Assembly: GCF_006376675.1 (NCBI RefSeq)
Contig: NZ_VEWK01000013.1
Coordinates: forward strand, 62,001 to 126,000
DNA: 64,000 nucleotides
Reading direction: 5' to 3'
DNA from: Brucella pecoris
Lineage (GTDB): Bacteria > Pseudomonadota > Alphaproteobacteria > Rhizobiales > Rhizobiaceae
A program made the translations under genes and the position numbers. How positions within the stretch are numbered: position 1 is the stretch's first letter; every line of letters begins with the position of its first letter. This document shows, in pieces, positions 15,923 through 28,413 of the stretch. The notes under the pieces were generated by a model that saw nothing but the letters and a program-made list of their open reading frames with translations, was not told the origin of the DNA and made no database searches.

Positions 15923-17794
15923 ATGACGTCTGAACCAGACAAGGACAAGACGAAGCAGAGCGCGCCTAAAAAAGAGCGTCGCCGCAGAAAGCCCAGACGC
16001 AGTGTCACCGAGCGCCTGCGCAAAAGTTCGGCCAAGCTGATCGGCGGCACTCCCTCACGCGACGGAACCGATCTCTTCTCTCAGGTGTCGATGATGGTAG
16101 GGGCTTTTCTGGCCTCGCCTGTGCGCAACACGCTGATTACGCTCGGAACCGGAATTTTCGTTCTCGTCGTGCTGATCGCCGTCGGACAGGTCGCCATCAA
16201 TCGCTGGAATGAACCCTTCTACGACGCACTCTCCCGTCGGGATTTGCAGGCTTTCTTCCATCAACTGATGGTCTTCTTCGGGATTGCGGGCAGCCTGCTT
16301 GTGCTCAATGTATCGCAAACCTGGCTCAACCAGATGTTTGCGCTCAAGATGCGCGAGGGGCTGGCGCGTGATCTGGTGGGACAATGGCTTGTGCCGGGCC
16401 GGGCGTTTCGTCTCGCCAATGCGGGCGAGATCGGCATCAATCCCGATCAGCGTCTGCATGAAGACGCACGTCACCTCGCGGAAACCTCGTGCAATCTCGG
16501 GATCAATCTCCTCCAGTCGACCGTCATTCTGGTGAGTTTTGTCGGCGTTCTGTGGTCGCTGTCGAGCGGCTTCGTGTTTCATGTCGCGGGCTACAGTTTC
16601 TCAATCCCCGGTTACATGGTCTGGGCTGTCATCATCTACGCGGCTTCGGCCTCATGGCTGACATGGATCGTCGGGCGCAGTCTGGTCAACATCAACGCCA
16701 ATCGCTATGCGCGCGAAGCTGATTTCCGCGCATCGCTGATGCGGGTCAATGAGCACGTGGACGCCATCACCCTGTCGCGCGGCGAAGGGGATGAGAGACG
16801 CCGCCTCGATCTGGATATCGATGCGGTTCTGGCTGCTATTCGCAAGATCGTCTTTGCGACCACGCGATTGACCTGGGTGACCGCCGGTTACGGCTGGCTC
16901 ACCATCGTCGCCCCTATTCTCGTTGCGGCGCCGGTCTATTTCTCCGGAGGACTGACCTTCGGCGGGCTGATGATGGCAGTCGGCGCGTTTACGCAGGTGC
17001 ACAATTCGCTGCGCTGGTTCGTCGACAATTTCGGGGCGATTGCGGACTGGCGGGCGACATTGCTGCGTGTCGCAAGCTTCCGTCAGGCGGTGTTGCGTAT
17101 GGACGAGCTCGGTCATCTGGACCGGCAGATCGATCTTGCCACGAACGATAATGACAGGCTGACACTGGATGATGTTTCCATCGCCGCGCCCGATCAGTGC
17201 CTGAAACTTTCCCGCAAGGCCTTTTCGGTCAAGCCCGGCGAGCGGGTGCTCGTCACGGGCGGAACCGAGACGCAAAGAACGTTGTTGTTCCGCGCATTGG
17301 GCGGGCTTTGGCCATGGGGCGAGGGGCGGATCGGGATGCCGGTCGGCGATGGTGTCGCCTTCATGCCGCGCGCGCCTTATTTTCCGCCGGGCAACCTCAA
17401 GGGCGTGATCGTTTATCCGCTCGATATCAAGAAGTTTTCCGAAGAAGACGTGGAAAATGTTCTGCGGCGGGCCGGGCTCGAGCGGCTTTCCACGAGCCTC
17501 GACCGCGTTGCGCGCTGGGATCGCGTGCTGACGGACGATGAGCGCCAATGCATCGCCTTCGCCCGTCTGATCCTGCAGAAGCCGGAGTGGATCGTCATCG
17601 ATGGCGCGCTTGATGGCCTTGATGCCGAAGCCTACGACCGGATTCGCGACATGCTGAACAGCGAACTGAAAGACGCTGCCGTCATTCATCTCGGCAAGCC
17701 GCATCTGCATGACGGTCTTTTCACGCAGCAGGTCAATCTCGAAGACGACCCTTCCGGAAAACCTCTGGAGCTTCCAGCCCTGAAAACGGCATAG
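15923..17794 (+). CDS. SbmA/BacA-like ABC protein with degenerate ATPase motifs
   Basis: The protein of 623 residues has a basic N-terminal tail, a six-helix ABC_membrane_2 domain (about 50-370, with NRWNEPFYDALSRRD and NPDQRLHEDARHLAE typical of the family) and a C-terminal ABC fold. The nucleotide motifs are altered. Walker A is GGTETQRT instead of GxxGxGKS/T. The signature region reads LTDDERQC instead of LSxGEQQR. The residue after the Walker B aspartate is glycine (VIDGALDGLD) instead of the catalytic glutamate. The Q-loop position reads MPRAPY. It probably cannot hydrolyse ATP by itself, yet the frame is intact. Related intact proteins import peptides or affect very-long-chain fatty acids. 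Confidence 0.85.
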   Translation: MTSEPDKDKTKQSAPKKERRRRKPRRSVTERLRKSSAKLIGGTPSRDGTDLFSQVSMMVGAFLASPVRNTLITLGTGIFVLVVLIAVGQVAINRWNEPFYDALSRRDLQAFFHQLMVFFGIAGSLLVLNVSQTWLNQMFALKMREGLARDLVGQWLVPGRAFRLANAGEIGINPDQRLHEDARHLAETSCNLGINLLQSTVILVSFVGVLWSLSSGFVFHVAGYSFSIPGYMVWAVIIYAASASWLTWIVGRSLVNINANRYAREADFRASLMRVNEHVDAITLSRGEGDERRRLDLDIDAVLAAIRKIVFATTRLTWVTAGYGWLTIVAPILVAAPVYFSGGLTFGGLMMAVGAFTQVHNSLRWFVDNFGAIADWRATLLRVASFRQAVLRMDELGHLDRQIDLATNDNDRLTLDDVSIAAPDQCLKLSRKAFSVKPGERVLVTGGTETQRTLLFRALGGLWPWGEGRIGMPVGDGVAFMPRAPYFPPGNLKGVIVYPLDIKKFSEEDVENVLRRAGLERLSTSLDRVARWDRVLTDDERQCIAFARLILQKPEWIVIDGALDGLDAEAYDRIRDMLNSELKDAAVIHLGKPHLHDGLFTQQVNLEDDPSGKPLELPALKTA

Positions 17795-17825
17795 AAAAAG
17801 CCGCCGGGGTGACCGGCGGCTTTTT
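17795..17825. terminator. Bidirectional terminator
   Basis: A perfect 13-bp stem, AAAAAGCCGCCGG with CCGGCGGCTTTTT, sits between the convergent ABC gene and carB. Confidence 0.92.
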
Positions 17826-17844
17826 TACTTTTATGCCCTTGCGA

Positions 17845-21330
<3,486 letters not shown>

Positions 21331-21484
21331 GGGCTCATCCTGTGTTTAGCCTGCCAGAAAAGCCCGCACGGTTTACCGGCGGGTTGGCAGCGTATGAATT
21401 CTGTGGGCTAAGCGGGCCTTATAGGCAATCGATTCCGAAAGCGGAACCCCACAAATCGTTTTATTTCAAAGAAAGTGCGGGCAT

Positions 21485-22321
21485 TCACGAAAATTCTTGC
21501 CTGCCGCGGACTTTCTCGATGGATGTTATAACCGAACCAAACCGTTCGCGCGTAGATTTCTGGCTCGCGCGGCTGATCGGCAGCACGGAGCCGTCGTTCG
21601 TCAGCAGGCTGAAACTGCCATTGGTTTTGCGCAATTCGGCAACATGGCGGTCGGCAATCCAGTGCGAACGATGAATCTGAAGCCCGCTCGTGGTGCCGAC
21701 CTCTTTCACGGCATCCGAAAAGCGGAGAAGGATGAGTTCCTGCCCCCGGCTGGTGACAACCCGCGTGTAGTGATCCTCGGCGGAGAGACGCAGGATCGCA
21801 CCCCGATTGCTCGGGTTCAGTCGGGCCAGCAATGGTGGTGGCGTGTCGGAAACATTTCTCGGTGCGGCTTCCAGATCACGGCGTAGCGTCATATAGGCCA
21901 GAATGCAGAACAGGGCGCTGAGTGGCAACGCGATAACGGCATTGGCGAGGATGGCGGCAATTGTGGGCGTTCTGCCAGAGAAACCCCAGTCGATGAACGC
22001 AATCCAGAGCCCGATCGGCAGAGCTGCTGCGGCCGCCCCGATCATCATGCGGGCGAAGGCGTGTCTGGCGACAGGTTCCAGAAAGGCATCAGCCAGAACG
22101 GACAACACGATTGCCGTAGACCATCCGGCAAACTGCACGGAGAGCCAGTAAAAGAAGCGAACCGCCACCGGCATGGACTGGTCTGTTCCGAACGGACCCG
22201 TAATAGTGAAGATCAGGACAACAACAATGAAGGTGCCCCACAGACGCGGCGCCCGAATAATGGTCGCCAGTTCGCGAAGCGCGAATTGCAACAGGTCGCC
22301 GGTCACGTAGTTTTCCTGCAT
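21485..22321 (-). CDS. Membrane-anchored LytTR-type regulator
   Basis: About 278 residues: four hydrophobic helices in the first 150 residues (RLWGTFIVVVLIFTITG, then three more) and a C-terminal LytTR DNA-binding domain (ILRLSAEDHYTRVVTSRG, then LQIHRSHWIADRHVAE). Proteins of this layout are membrane-bound transcription factors that sense a signal directly. I choose ATG 22321; a TTG at 22378 in the same frame would add 19 residues and cannot be excluded. The DUF2306 membrane gene starts 70 bases away in the opposite direction and is a natural candidate for a target or partner. Confidence 0.82.
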   Translation of the reverse strand: MQENYVTGDLLQFALRELATIIRAPRLWGTFIVVVLIFTITGPFGTDQSMPVAVRFFYWLSVQFAGWSTAIVLSVLADAFLEPVARHAFARMMIGAAAAALPIGLWIAFIDWGFSGRTPTIAAILANAVIALPLSALFCILAYMTLRRDLEAAPRNVSDTPPPLLARLNPSNRGAILRLSAEDHYTRVVTSRGQELILLRFSDAVKEVGTTSGLQIHRSHWIADRHVAELRKTNGSFSLLTNDGSVLPISRASQKSTRERFGSVITSIEKVRGRQEFS

Positions 22322-22391
22322 TTGACGCCGTTTCGATTGAGCCGGGTGCAGTCTTGTTGAAAGCGATGGGAAATTCAACAGGAACCCTGCG

Positions 22392-22910
22392 ATGAACTTC
22401 GAACCGCTTCTTCATGCACCGCTTGCCATTCAAATTCATGTTGCGACTGTCGTGGCTGCTGCGGTTATCGGACTTGTTATTTTCATGCGTTGCAAAGGCA
22501 CCACGCTGCACAAGGTGCTTGGGCGACTATGGATGGTCCTGATGATTACAACTGCATTATCCAGTTTCTTCATTCACAAGATCAACCTCGTCGGCGGATT
22601 CGGTCCGATACATATTCTTTCGATACTGGTGCTGTTGGGTTGCGGGCGCGCTGTCGCCGCAGCCCGAACGGGGCAGATCGAGTCTCATCGTAAAATCATC
22701 AGAAGCATTTATCTCGGCGGTATTCTTGGGGCGGGGGGCTTTGCGTTCATGCCGGGGCGCATCATGAATGAAGTCGCTTTTCCCTATGGCTTAAGATCGC
22801 CGTTTCTCATGGTATGTCTTCTGATGGTGCTTGTTGCGGCAGTTTTTATCTATCGCAATAGAAAGAGCTTTCTTGTGCCCAAACTATTGCGAAAGAGTCT
22901 CCGTTTGTGA
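22392..22910 (+). CDS. DUF2306 membrane protein
   Basis: The product of 172 residues has four or five hydrophobic helices with conserved histidines: LLHAPLAIQIHVATVVAAA near the start, then RCKGTTLHKVLGRLWM and FGPIHILS. These histidines at helix ends suggest haem or metal binding, as proposed for DUF2306, but no function is established. It is divergent from the LytTR regulator. Confidence 0.72.
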   Translation: MNFEPLLHAPLAIQIHVATVVAAAVIGLVIFMRCKGTTLHKVLGRLWMVLMITTALSSFFIHKINLVGGFGPIHILSILVLLGCGRAVAAARTGQIESHRKIIRSIYLGGILGAGGFAFMPGRIMNEVAFPYGLRSPFLMVCLLMVLVAAVFIYRNRKSFLVPKLLRKSLRL

Positions 22911-23021
22911 TTGACACTGCCATTTACTTTTTATGTTGCCGTGCCAACTCTTTATGCGACAATTGCATATATAGTTTGGTGCTGCTTCGTTGAGAGCGGC
23001 ACGGTGCAGGGGAGTTGGTCA

Positions 23022-23954
23022 ATGCGCTGGCAAGGCCGTAGACAAAGCGACAATGTAGAAGATGTGCGCGGAGAACAGGGTGGAGGCGTAGGCGGCGGCT
23101 TCGGTCGCGGTGGTGGCCTTGGCGGTCCCGGCTTCCGCATCGTGCGCGGCGGGGGAATTTCCGGCATTCTCATCCTTGTGGTGATGTTCTTCGTGCTGCG
23201 TGCGGTTGGCATCGATCCGCTGCCGATCCTGTTCGGTGATGGCAGTATGGGGCCGAGCGTGACGCAGCAGGCCGGCCAATCCGGACGGACAGTTGCCGAG
23301 GGCGGCAACGTTGCCAATGACGAGACGACGCAATTTGCCCGCACGGTGCTGGCTGAGACGGAAGACGTCTGGAGCGGCATTTTCCAATCCCGCGGCCAAA
23401 CTTACACACCGCCGACAATGGTGCTATTCTCTGGACAGGTTCGTTCGGCTTGCGGCTTTGCTTCTGCAGCGTCCGGTCCGTTTTATTGCCCCGGTGACCG
23501 TAAGCTCTACATCGATCTGAGCTTCTATAAGGAACTGGCAAACCGCTTCGGCGCGTCCGGTGATTTCGCGCAGGCCTATGTCCTTGCGCATGAGGTCGGT
23601 CACCATGTCCAGAACCTTCTTGGCATTCTGCCCAAGTTCAACCAGATGCGTCAGCAGATGAGTGAAGCGCAGGCCAACCAGATGTCGGTTCGCGTTGAGC
23701 TCCAGGCCGATTGCTTTGCCGGTGTGTGGGGATATTACACGGAGCAGAAGGGTATTCTTGAGACAGGCGACCTTGAAGAGGCGCTCAATGCAGCACATCA
23801 GATCGGTGACGATACGCTGCAAAAGCGCAGCCAGGGCTATGTCGTGCCGGAGAGTTTCAACCACGGCACTTCTGCTCAGCGCGCCAAGTGGTTCCAGCGC
23901 GGCTTCGATAGTGGCAAGCTGGAATCCTGCGATACGTTCAGCGGCGATGTTTAA
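23022..23954 (+). CDS. YpfJ-type neutral zinc metallopeptidase
   Basis: This protein of about 310 residues has a glycine-rich cytoplasmic N-terminus, one membrane helix (ISGILILVVMFFVLRAVG) and an external zinc peptidase domain with AHEVGHHVQN as the metal-binding and catalytic motif. A further candidate ligand lies in RVELQADCFAG, and four cysteines lie in pairs that may bridge. The start at 23022 (MRWQGRRQSDNVEDV) has AGGGGAG upstream. The substrate is unknown. Confidence 0.9.
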   Translation: MRWQGRRQSDNVEDVRGEQGGGVGGGFGRGGGLGGPGFRIVRGGGISGILILVVMFFVLRAVGIDPLPILFGDGSMGPSVTQQAGQSGRTVAEGGNVANDETTQFARTVLAETEDVWSGIFQSRGQTYTPPTMVLFSGQVRSACGFASAASGPFYCPGDRKLYIDLSFYKELANRFGASGDFAQAYVLAHEVGHHVQNLLGILPKFNQMRQQMSEAQANQMSVRVELQADCFAGVWGYYTEQKGILETGDLEEALNAAHQIGDDTLQKRSQGYVVPESFNHGTSAQRAKWFQRGFDSGKLESCDTFSGDV

Positions 23955-23973
23955 AGTGCCTGCAACATTTTAG

Positions 23974-23997
23974 AAAAGGCGGTTTCGACCGCCTTTT
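23974..23997 (+). terminator. Terminator after the metallopeptidase
   Basis: AAAAGGCGGT (23974-23983) pairs with ACCGCCTTTT (23988-23997) around TTCG and is followed by TCTTT. Confidence 0.9.
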
Positions 23998-24217
23998 TCT
24001 TTATACAGGGAAAGCACCCGTTCTTTTTGGCCAAACCCGGCAATATTCGTCTTGTCGTGAAATAATTTTCCAGATAAATGCTTTCGCACCGGCGCGGCCT
24101 TTTCCGATTTGCAAGCGTGACGTTCAATTTTGAGCGACGATGGCGCGCGAGTTCTCCAATCAACACAATTTATGAATGTTCCACCCTTTTTGTCGTGGAG
24201 CATATTTCAGGTGTCCC

Positions 24218-25456
24218 ATGCATGATCCCCAGTTTGTACGGCGGGGCTTGTTACTCGTCTTTATGACACTGTTTCTCGACATTATCGGCATTGCGATCAT
24301 CATGCCGGTTCTGCCCACTTTTCTCGAAGAGCTGACCGGCGCGGATATCAGCACCGCTGCCGTCGATGGCGGCTGGCTCTTGCTGGTCTATGCCGGGATG
24401 CAGTTTCTGTTCGCGCCGATGATCGGCAATCTGAGCGACCGTTTTGGGCGGCGCCCGGTTCTGCTGGCCTCGATCTTCACCTTCGCGCTCGACAACCTGA
24501 TCTGCGCGCTCGCAGTCTCCTACTGGATGCTGTTTGTCGGCCGTGTGCTGGCGGGGATCAGCGGAGCAAGCTTCGCGACCGCCTCCGCCTACATCGCCGA
24601 TGTTAGCGATGACAGCAATCGTGCCCGTAATTTCGGCCTGATCGGCATCGCCTTCGGTGTCGGCTTTGCACTCGGTCCGGTTCTGGGCGGTTTGCTGGGT
24701 GAATTCGGTCCGCGCGTTCCGTTTTATGGAGCGGCGTTTCTGTCGTTCATCAACTTCATTCTGGCTTATTTCCTGTTGCCGGAGACTTTGAAGCGCGAAA
24801 ACCGACGCACGTTCCAGATTGCCCGGGCCAATCCGCTTGGCGCGCTCAAGCAGATGCGAAACTATCCCGGCATCGGCTGGGTAGTGCTGGTCTTCTTCCT
24901 GTTCTGGTTGGCCCACGCCGTCTATCCGTCCGTCTGGTCCTTCGTCGGTGCTTATCGCTATAACTGGAGCGAAGCCCAGATCGGCTTGTCGCTCGGGCTC
25001 TTCGGTGTCGGGGCCGCATTCGTGATGGCGCTGGTTCTGCCACGGGTTCTGCCAGTGCTCGGCGAGCGGCGCACGGCGATCACGGGTGTGCTGTTCTCCT
25101 GTCTGGGCATGATCGGCTACGCTATCGCATGGGAAGGCTGGATGGTCTATGCCGTCATCTTCCTGACGGCGCTGGAAGGCTTGGCCGATCCGCCGCTGCG
25201 CAGTATTGCGGCGGGCAAGGTTCCTCCGTCGGCGCAAGGCGAGTTGCAGGGCGCGCTGACAAGCGTGTCGAGCATCACGACCATCATCGGTCCGCTTATC
25301 TTTACGCAGCTTTTCGCCGTGTTCACCGGCATGAATGCCCCGTTCGTCTTTGCGGGCATGCCCTATGCCGTTGGTGCGGGGCTGGTCTTTCTGGCGCTGG
25401 TCATCGTGGTGGCGCGAGTGCGGCCCATGCCGTCAGCCAAGCTGTCAGAGGTTTGA
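24218..25456 (+). CDS. MFS multidrug/tetracycline-type efflux protein
   Basis: This inner-membrane transporter of about 412 residues and 12 predicted helices has the MFS motif A GNLSDRFGRRPVLLAS between helices 2 and 3. The antiporter motif GPVLGGLLGEFGPRVPF is in helix 5. It groups with the TetA/TCR family of proton-driven exporters. The start at 24218 has CAGGTG upstream. There is no TetR-type regulator beside it, unlike classical tet(A) loci, so it is more likely a chromosomal housekeeping exporter than an acquired resistance gene. Confidence 0.87.
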   Translation: MHDPQFVRRGLLLVFMTLFLDIIGIAIIMPVLPTFLEELTGADISTAAVDGGWLLLVYAGMQFLFAPMIGNLSDRFGRRPVLLASIFTFALDNLICALAVSYWMLFVGRVLAGISGASFATASAYIADVSDDSNRARNFGLIGIAFGVGFALGPVLGGLLGEFGPRVPFYGAAFLSFINFILAYFLLPETLKRENRRTFQIARANPLGALKQMRNYPGIGWVVLVFFLFWLAHAVYPSVWSFVGAYRYNWSEAQIGLSLGLFGVGAAFVMALVLPRVLPVLGERRTAITGVLFSCLGMIGYAIAWEGWMVYAVIFLTALEGLADPPLRSIAAGKVPPSAQGELQGALTSVSSITTIIGPLIFTQLFAVFTGMNAPFVFAGMPYAVGAGLVFLALVIVVARVRPMPSAKLSEV

Positions 25457-25471
25457 TCGATACGGAAAACG

Positions 25472-25501
25472 AAAAGGCCGGAGTTTTCACTCCGGCCTTT
25501 T
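25472..25501. terminator. Bidirectional terminator
   Basis: AAAAGGCCGGAGT (25472-25484) pairs with ACTCCGGCCTTTT (25489-25501) around TTTC. It serves the convergent MFS and carA genes. Confidence 0.93.
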
Positions 25502-25525
25502 ACTTTGATAACTCATGCGGCGGAT

Positions 25526-26749
25526 TTATGCAGCCTGTTCGCGCTCGGGAAGCGGCGTTTCGCCCTTCTTTTCGCGGATCAGGTTGATGAAGCGGCGGAA
25601 CAGATAGTGCGAATCCTGTGGGCCGGGCGATGCTTCCGGATGGTGCTGCACGGAGAACACCGGCTTGCCGACAACGCGCAGACCGCAATTGGTGCCGTCG
25701 AAGAGCGACACATGCGTTTCCTCGACATTTTCCGGCAGCGAATCTGAATCAACTGCGAAGCCGTGGTTCATCGACACGATCTCGACTTTGCCCGTCGTGT
25801 AGTCCTTCACCGGATGGTTGGCGCCGTGATGGCCCTGATGCATTTTCTCGGTGCGTCCGCCAAGCGCGAGCGCCAGCATCTGGTGGCCGAGGCAGATGCC
25901 GAAGACCGGAAGGTCGGTTTCGACGAGCTTCTTGATGGTCGGCACGGCATATTCACCCGTTGCTGCCGGATCGCCGGGACCGTTGGACAGGAAGACGCCA
26001 TCCGGGTTGTGGGCCAGAACGTCTTCAGCCGTCGCCGTTGCGGGCAGCACGGTAACCTTTGCGCCGAGGCCGGTGAGCAGGCGCAGAATGTTGCGCTTCA
26101 CGCCGAAGTCGAGCGCGACCACGTGATAGTCCGGGGCACCCTGTTCACCATAGCCGTCTGCGAGTGTCCATGGCGTTTCCTTCCATGTGAGGCTCTGGCC
26201 GATGGTGACGTCCTTGGCAAGATCGAGATTTTCCAGGCCGCCCCATGCGGCAGCGCGCGCCTTGAGGGCGTCGAGATCGAACTTGCCGCTCGGATCATGC
26301 GCGATGACCGCGTTCTGCGCGCCGCGCTCGCGGATAAGCGAGGTGAGCGCACGCGTATCGATACCGGCGAGCGCAATGATGCCGCGATGCTTCAGCCAGG
26401 CATCCAGATCTTCTGTTGCGCGGAAATTCGACGGTGACGTGATGTCAGCCTTGAAGATCGCGCCGACCGCGCCGTGGCGATTGGCTGGCGTCAGGTCTTC
26501 AATGTCTTCGGCATTGGTGCCGACATTGCCGATATGCGGGAAGGTGAAGGTCACGATCTGTCCGGCATAGGACGGATCGGTCAGGATTTCTTCGTAACCG
26601 GTCAGGGCTGTGTTGAACACGACTTCGGCTTCGATCGCACCGATTGCGCCGAGGCCCTTGCCTTCGATCACTGTTCCATCGGCCAGTACGAGGACGGCGG
26701 TTCGCTTTTCAACAGTCCAGGGTGCTGTTTTCGGTGTGGTCTCTGTCAT
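25526..26749 (-). CDS. carA: Carbamoyl-phosphate synthase small (glutaminase) subunit
   Basis: This subunit hydrolyses glutamine and channels ammonia to CarB. The N-terminal CarA domain (DGTVIEGKGLGAIGAIEAEV) is followed by a class I glutamine amidotransferase domain with nucleophile PVFGICLGHQM and the His-Glu pair in SVQHHPEASPGP. It has 407 residues. I choose ATG 26749, with AGGAG eight bases upstream; the GTG three codons earlier overlaps that site. The gap of about 490 bases upstream, up to the yqeY start, contains a dispersed repeat and a long palindrome but no gene. Confidence 0.95.
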   Translation of the reverse strand: MTETTPKTAPWTVEKRTAVLVLADGTVIEGKGLGAIGAIEAEVVFNTALTGYEEILTDPSYAGQIVTFTFPHIGNVGTNAEDIEDLTPANRHGAVGAIFKADITSPSNFRATEDLDAWLKHRGIIALAGIDTRALTSLIRERGAQNAVIAHDPSGKFDLDALKARAAAWGGLENLDLAKDVTIGQSLTWKETPWTLADGYGEQGAPDYHVVALDFGVKRNILRLLTGLGAKVTVLPATATAEDVLAHNPDGVFLSNGPGDPAATGEYAVPTIKKLVETDLPVFGICLGHQMLALALGGRTEKMHQGHHGANHPVKDYTTGKVEIVSMNHGFAVDSDSLPENVEETHVSLFDGTNCGLRVVGKPVFSVQHHPEASPGPQDSHYLFRRFINLIREKKGETPLPEREQAA

Positions 26750-26860
26750 GGTCTGCACTCCTGTTTCGTTAGCCGCGCGCCAGCGTGTGCTGTTATTTCG
26801 TTACCAGTTAGTGCGTCGAACTGATGGAATCAAATCGACACCCTAACTGTTTGTTTTCGT

Positions 26861-26905
26861 GCATGCCGTTGTCCCAAAACCGGTTCCCACTTTTGGGCGG
26901 CATGC
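26861..26905. repeat. Intergenic inverted repeat, copy of the AAAAGTGG family
   Basis: Arms GCATGCCG (26861-26868) and CGGCATGC (26898-26905) enclose the core CCCAAAACCGGTTCCC continuing ACTTTTGGG, which is the reverse complement of the core at 1627. The layout of outer arms and core is the same as at 1617-1662. Confidence 0.78.
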
Positions 26906-27110
26906 TTTAGGCGACACGCATCCGTGTTTCAACCAGCCACAGTGCCGTTACGGGCGGATGGCTTGAAAGATGAAGCGTCAAGGGTCATATATGCGCCAAA
27001 AGGCAGCGGGGATTTAAACCTCCCGCCGCGAGCACGTGCCGATGTCCTGCTAAGCCTTGAGCAATAGAGAAACTTGAAGGCCGGGTCAATCGTCCGAAGC
27101 CATGCTTTCC

Positions 27111-27146
27111 TGAAATAATGATGATAATCGTCGTATTATTATTTCA
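27111..27146. promoter_or_regulatory. Long A/T-rich palindrome upstream of the YqeY gene
   Basis: TGAAATAAT (27111-27119) and ATTATTTCA (27138-27146) form perfect arms, and the inner bases GATGAT and GTATT are partly complementary. It lies 97 bases before the YqeY start and could be an operator. I do not recognise the regulator. Confidence 0.4.
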
Positions 27147-27242
27147 CGGGATGGTGGTTCGGACAGCTCGGCGTTTCTATGCGCTTGCTGTATAGATGCA
27201 CGAAACGAACAACACAGAACAAACACCGTCAGGAGAGACGTT

Positions 27243-27695
27243 ATGCTTCGCCAGGAGATTTCCCAGGCCCTCACAACCGCGCTGAAAGCACAGGAGAAGC
27301 GTCGCACGTCGACGCTGCGCCTTATTCTGGCTGCGGTAAAGGACCGAGATATCGCCAACCGTACCGCTGGCAAGGACCCGGTCGGGGATGAAGAATTGCT
27401 GGGCATTCTCGGCAAGATGGTGAAGCAGCGCGAAGAATCCGCTCGCATCTATGAAGAAGGCAGCCGCCTTGAGCTTGCTGAAGCCGAGCGCGAGGAAATC
27501 ACGATCATTACCGAGTTTCTGCCACAGCAGATGACCGAAGATGAGATCAAGCAGGCCTGCGCGGATGTGATCGCTGAAATCGGTGCCCAGGGTCTCCGTG
27601 ACATGGGCAAGTGCATGGCTGTCCTGAAGGAACGCTATGCAGGCAAGATGGATTTCACCAAGGCCAGCGCCATCGTGAAATCGCTTCTGCAGTGA
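27243..27695 (+). CDS. GatB/YqeY domain protein
   Basis: The product of 150 residues is a stand-alone YqeY domain: MLRQEISQALTTALKAQEKR at the N-terminus and the helical tail-like domain with ITEFLPQQMTEDEIKQ and KASAIVKSLLQ. The fold is shared with the tRNA-binding tail of GatB amidotransferase, so a tRNA-related role is suspected but unproven. AGGAGAG precedes the start. The position next to carA, dnaG and rpoD is common in alphaproteobacteria. Confidence 0.9.
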   Translation: MLRQEISQALTTALKAQEKRRTSTLRLILAAVKDRDIANRTAGKDPVGDEELLGILGKMVKQREESARIYEEGSRLELAEAEREEITIITEFLPQQMTEDEIKQACADVIAEIGAQGLRDMGKCMAVLKERYAGKMDFTKASAIVKSLLQ

Positions 27696-27728
27696 AAGCG
27701 TAAGGTTTAACCGCCCTTCGTTTTGTTT

Positions 27729-27750
27729 AGCCCCCGCTCTGGCGGGGGCT
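27729..27750 (+). terminator. Terminator after the YqeY gene
   Basis: AGCCCCCGC pairs with GCGGGGGCT around TCTG and is followed by TTTTTCTT. Confidence 0.92.
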
Positions 27751-27801
27751 TTTTCTTGTGCTATGCATGGCAAAGACCGATCAAAAACCGGGTGTGAACC
27801 G

Positions 27802-28359
27802 ATGAAAACAGCTTTGCTTGTCATAGACGTTCAGAACGACATCGTGGCCGGGACGGGCACGCCGGAGCGGCAACCAGCTATCGACCGTGCCCTTGATGAT
27901 ATTGTCATCAGACTGCGTGATTTGCGGGAGAAAGCGCATAAGGCTGGAATTCCGGCCATCATGGTGCAGCACGATGGCGGTCCGGGCGACGAGCTTGAAA
28001 AAGGCATGGCCGGATGGGAAATCCGCGAAGAACTCGCCCTGGAACCGGGAGATATTCTCGTTGAGAAGCGGAGCTGCGACTCGTTCCACGAGACGGATCT
28101 TCACACCCTTTTGCAACAGCAGGATATCTCGCACCTCGTTATAGGTGGTTGCCAGACCCAATATTGCATCGACACCACTGTCCGGCGCGCCGTTTCGCTC
28201 GGCTATGACGTCACTCTGATCGGGGATGCACACACGACGGGCGACACTGCCAGCCTGCAATTTGCGGATATCGTTGCGCACCACAATGAAACGCTGAATG
28301 GTTTCAAGGCTGGGAATGCCCGTGTGCGGGTTCGCCCTGCTGCGGATATTTCCTTTTGA
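27802..28359 (+). CDS. Isochorismatase-family cysteine hydrolase
   Basis: The protein of about 185 residues has the family triad: aspartate in LLVIDVQNDIV, lysine in ILVEKRSCDSF and the nucleophilic cysteine in LVIGGCQTQYCIDTTVR. Family members hydrolyse amides or imides such as nicotinamide or act as isochorismatases. The cysteine form indicates amide rather than isochorismate hydrolysis. The start at 27802 has only a weak GGGTG upstream. No neighbour hints at the substrate. Confidence 0.85.
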   Translation: MKTALLVIDVQNDIVAGTGTPERQPAIDRALDDIVIRLRDLREKAHKAGIPAIMVQHDGGPGDELEKGMAGWEIREELALEPGDILVEKRSCDSFHETDLHTLLQQQDISHLVIGGCQTQYCIDTTVRRAVSLGYDVTLIGDAHTTGDTASLQFADIVAHHNETLNGFKAGNARVRVRPAADISF

Positions 28360-28413
28360 TATTCAACGGCATGCAGCAGCGGGTGTTGTACCTGCTGCCG
28401 CATGGTCTGACGG

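Noticed and set aside
24218..25456. Acquired tetracycline resistance gene
   Set aside because: Family similarity to TetA is clear, but there is no divergent TetR gene, mobile flank or unusual composition; a chromosomal exporter is more likely.
28360..28413. Terminator between the cysteine hydrolase and the Na/Pi gene
   Set aside because: GCAGCAG and CTGCTGC can pair, but the loop is long and there is no T tract on either side.
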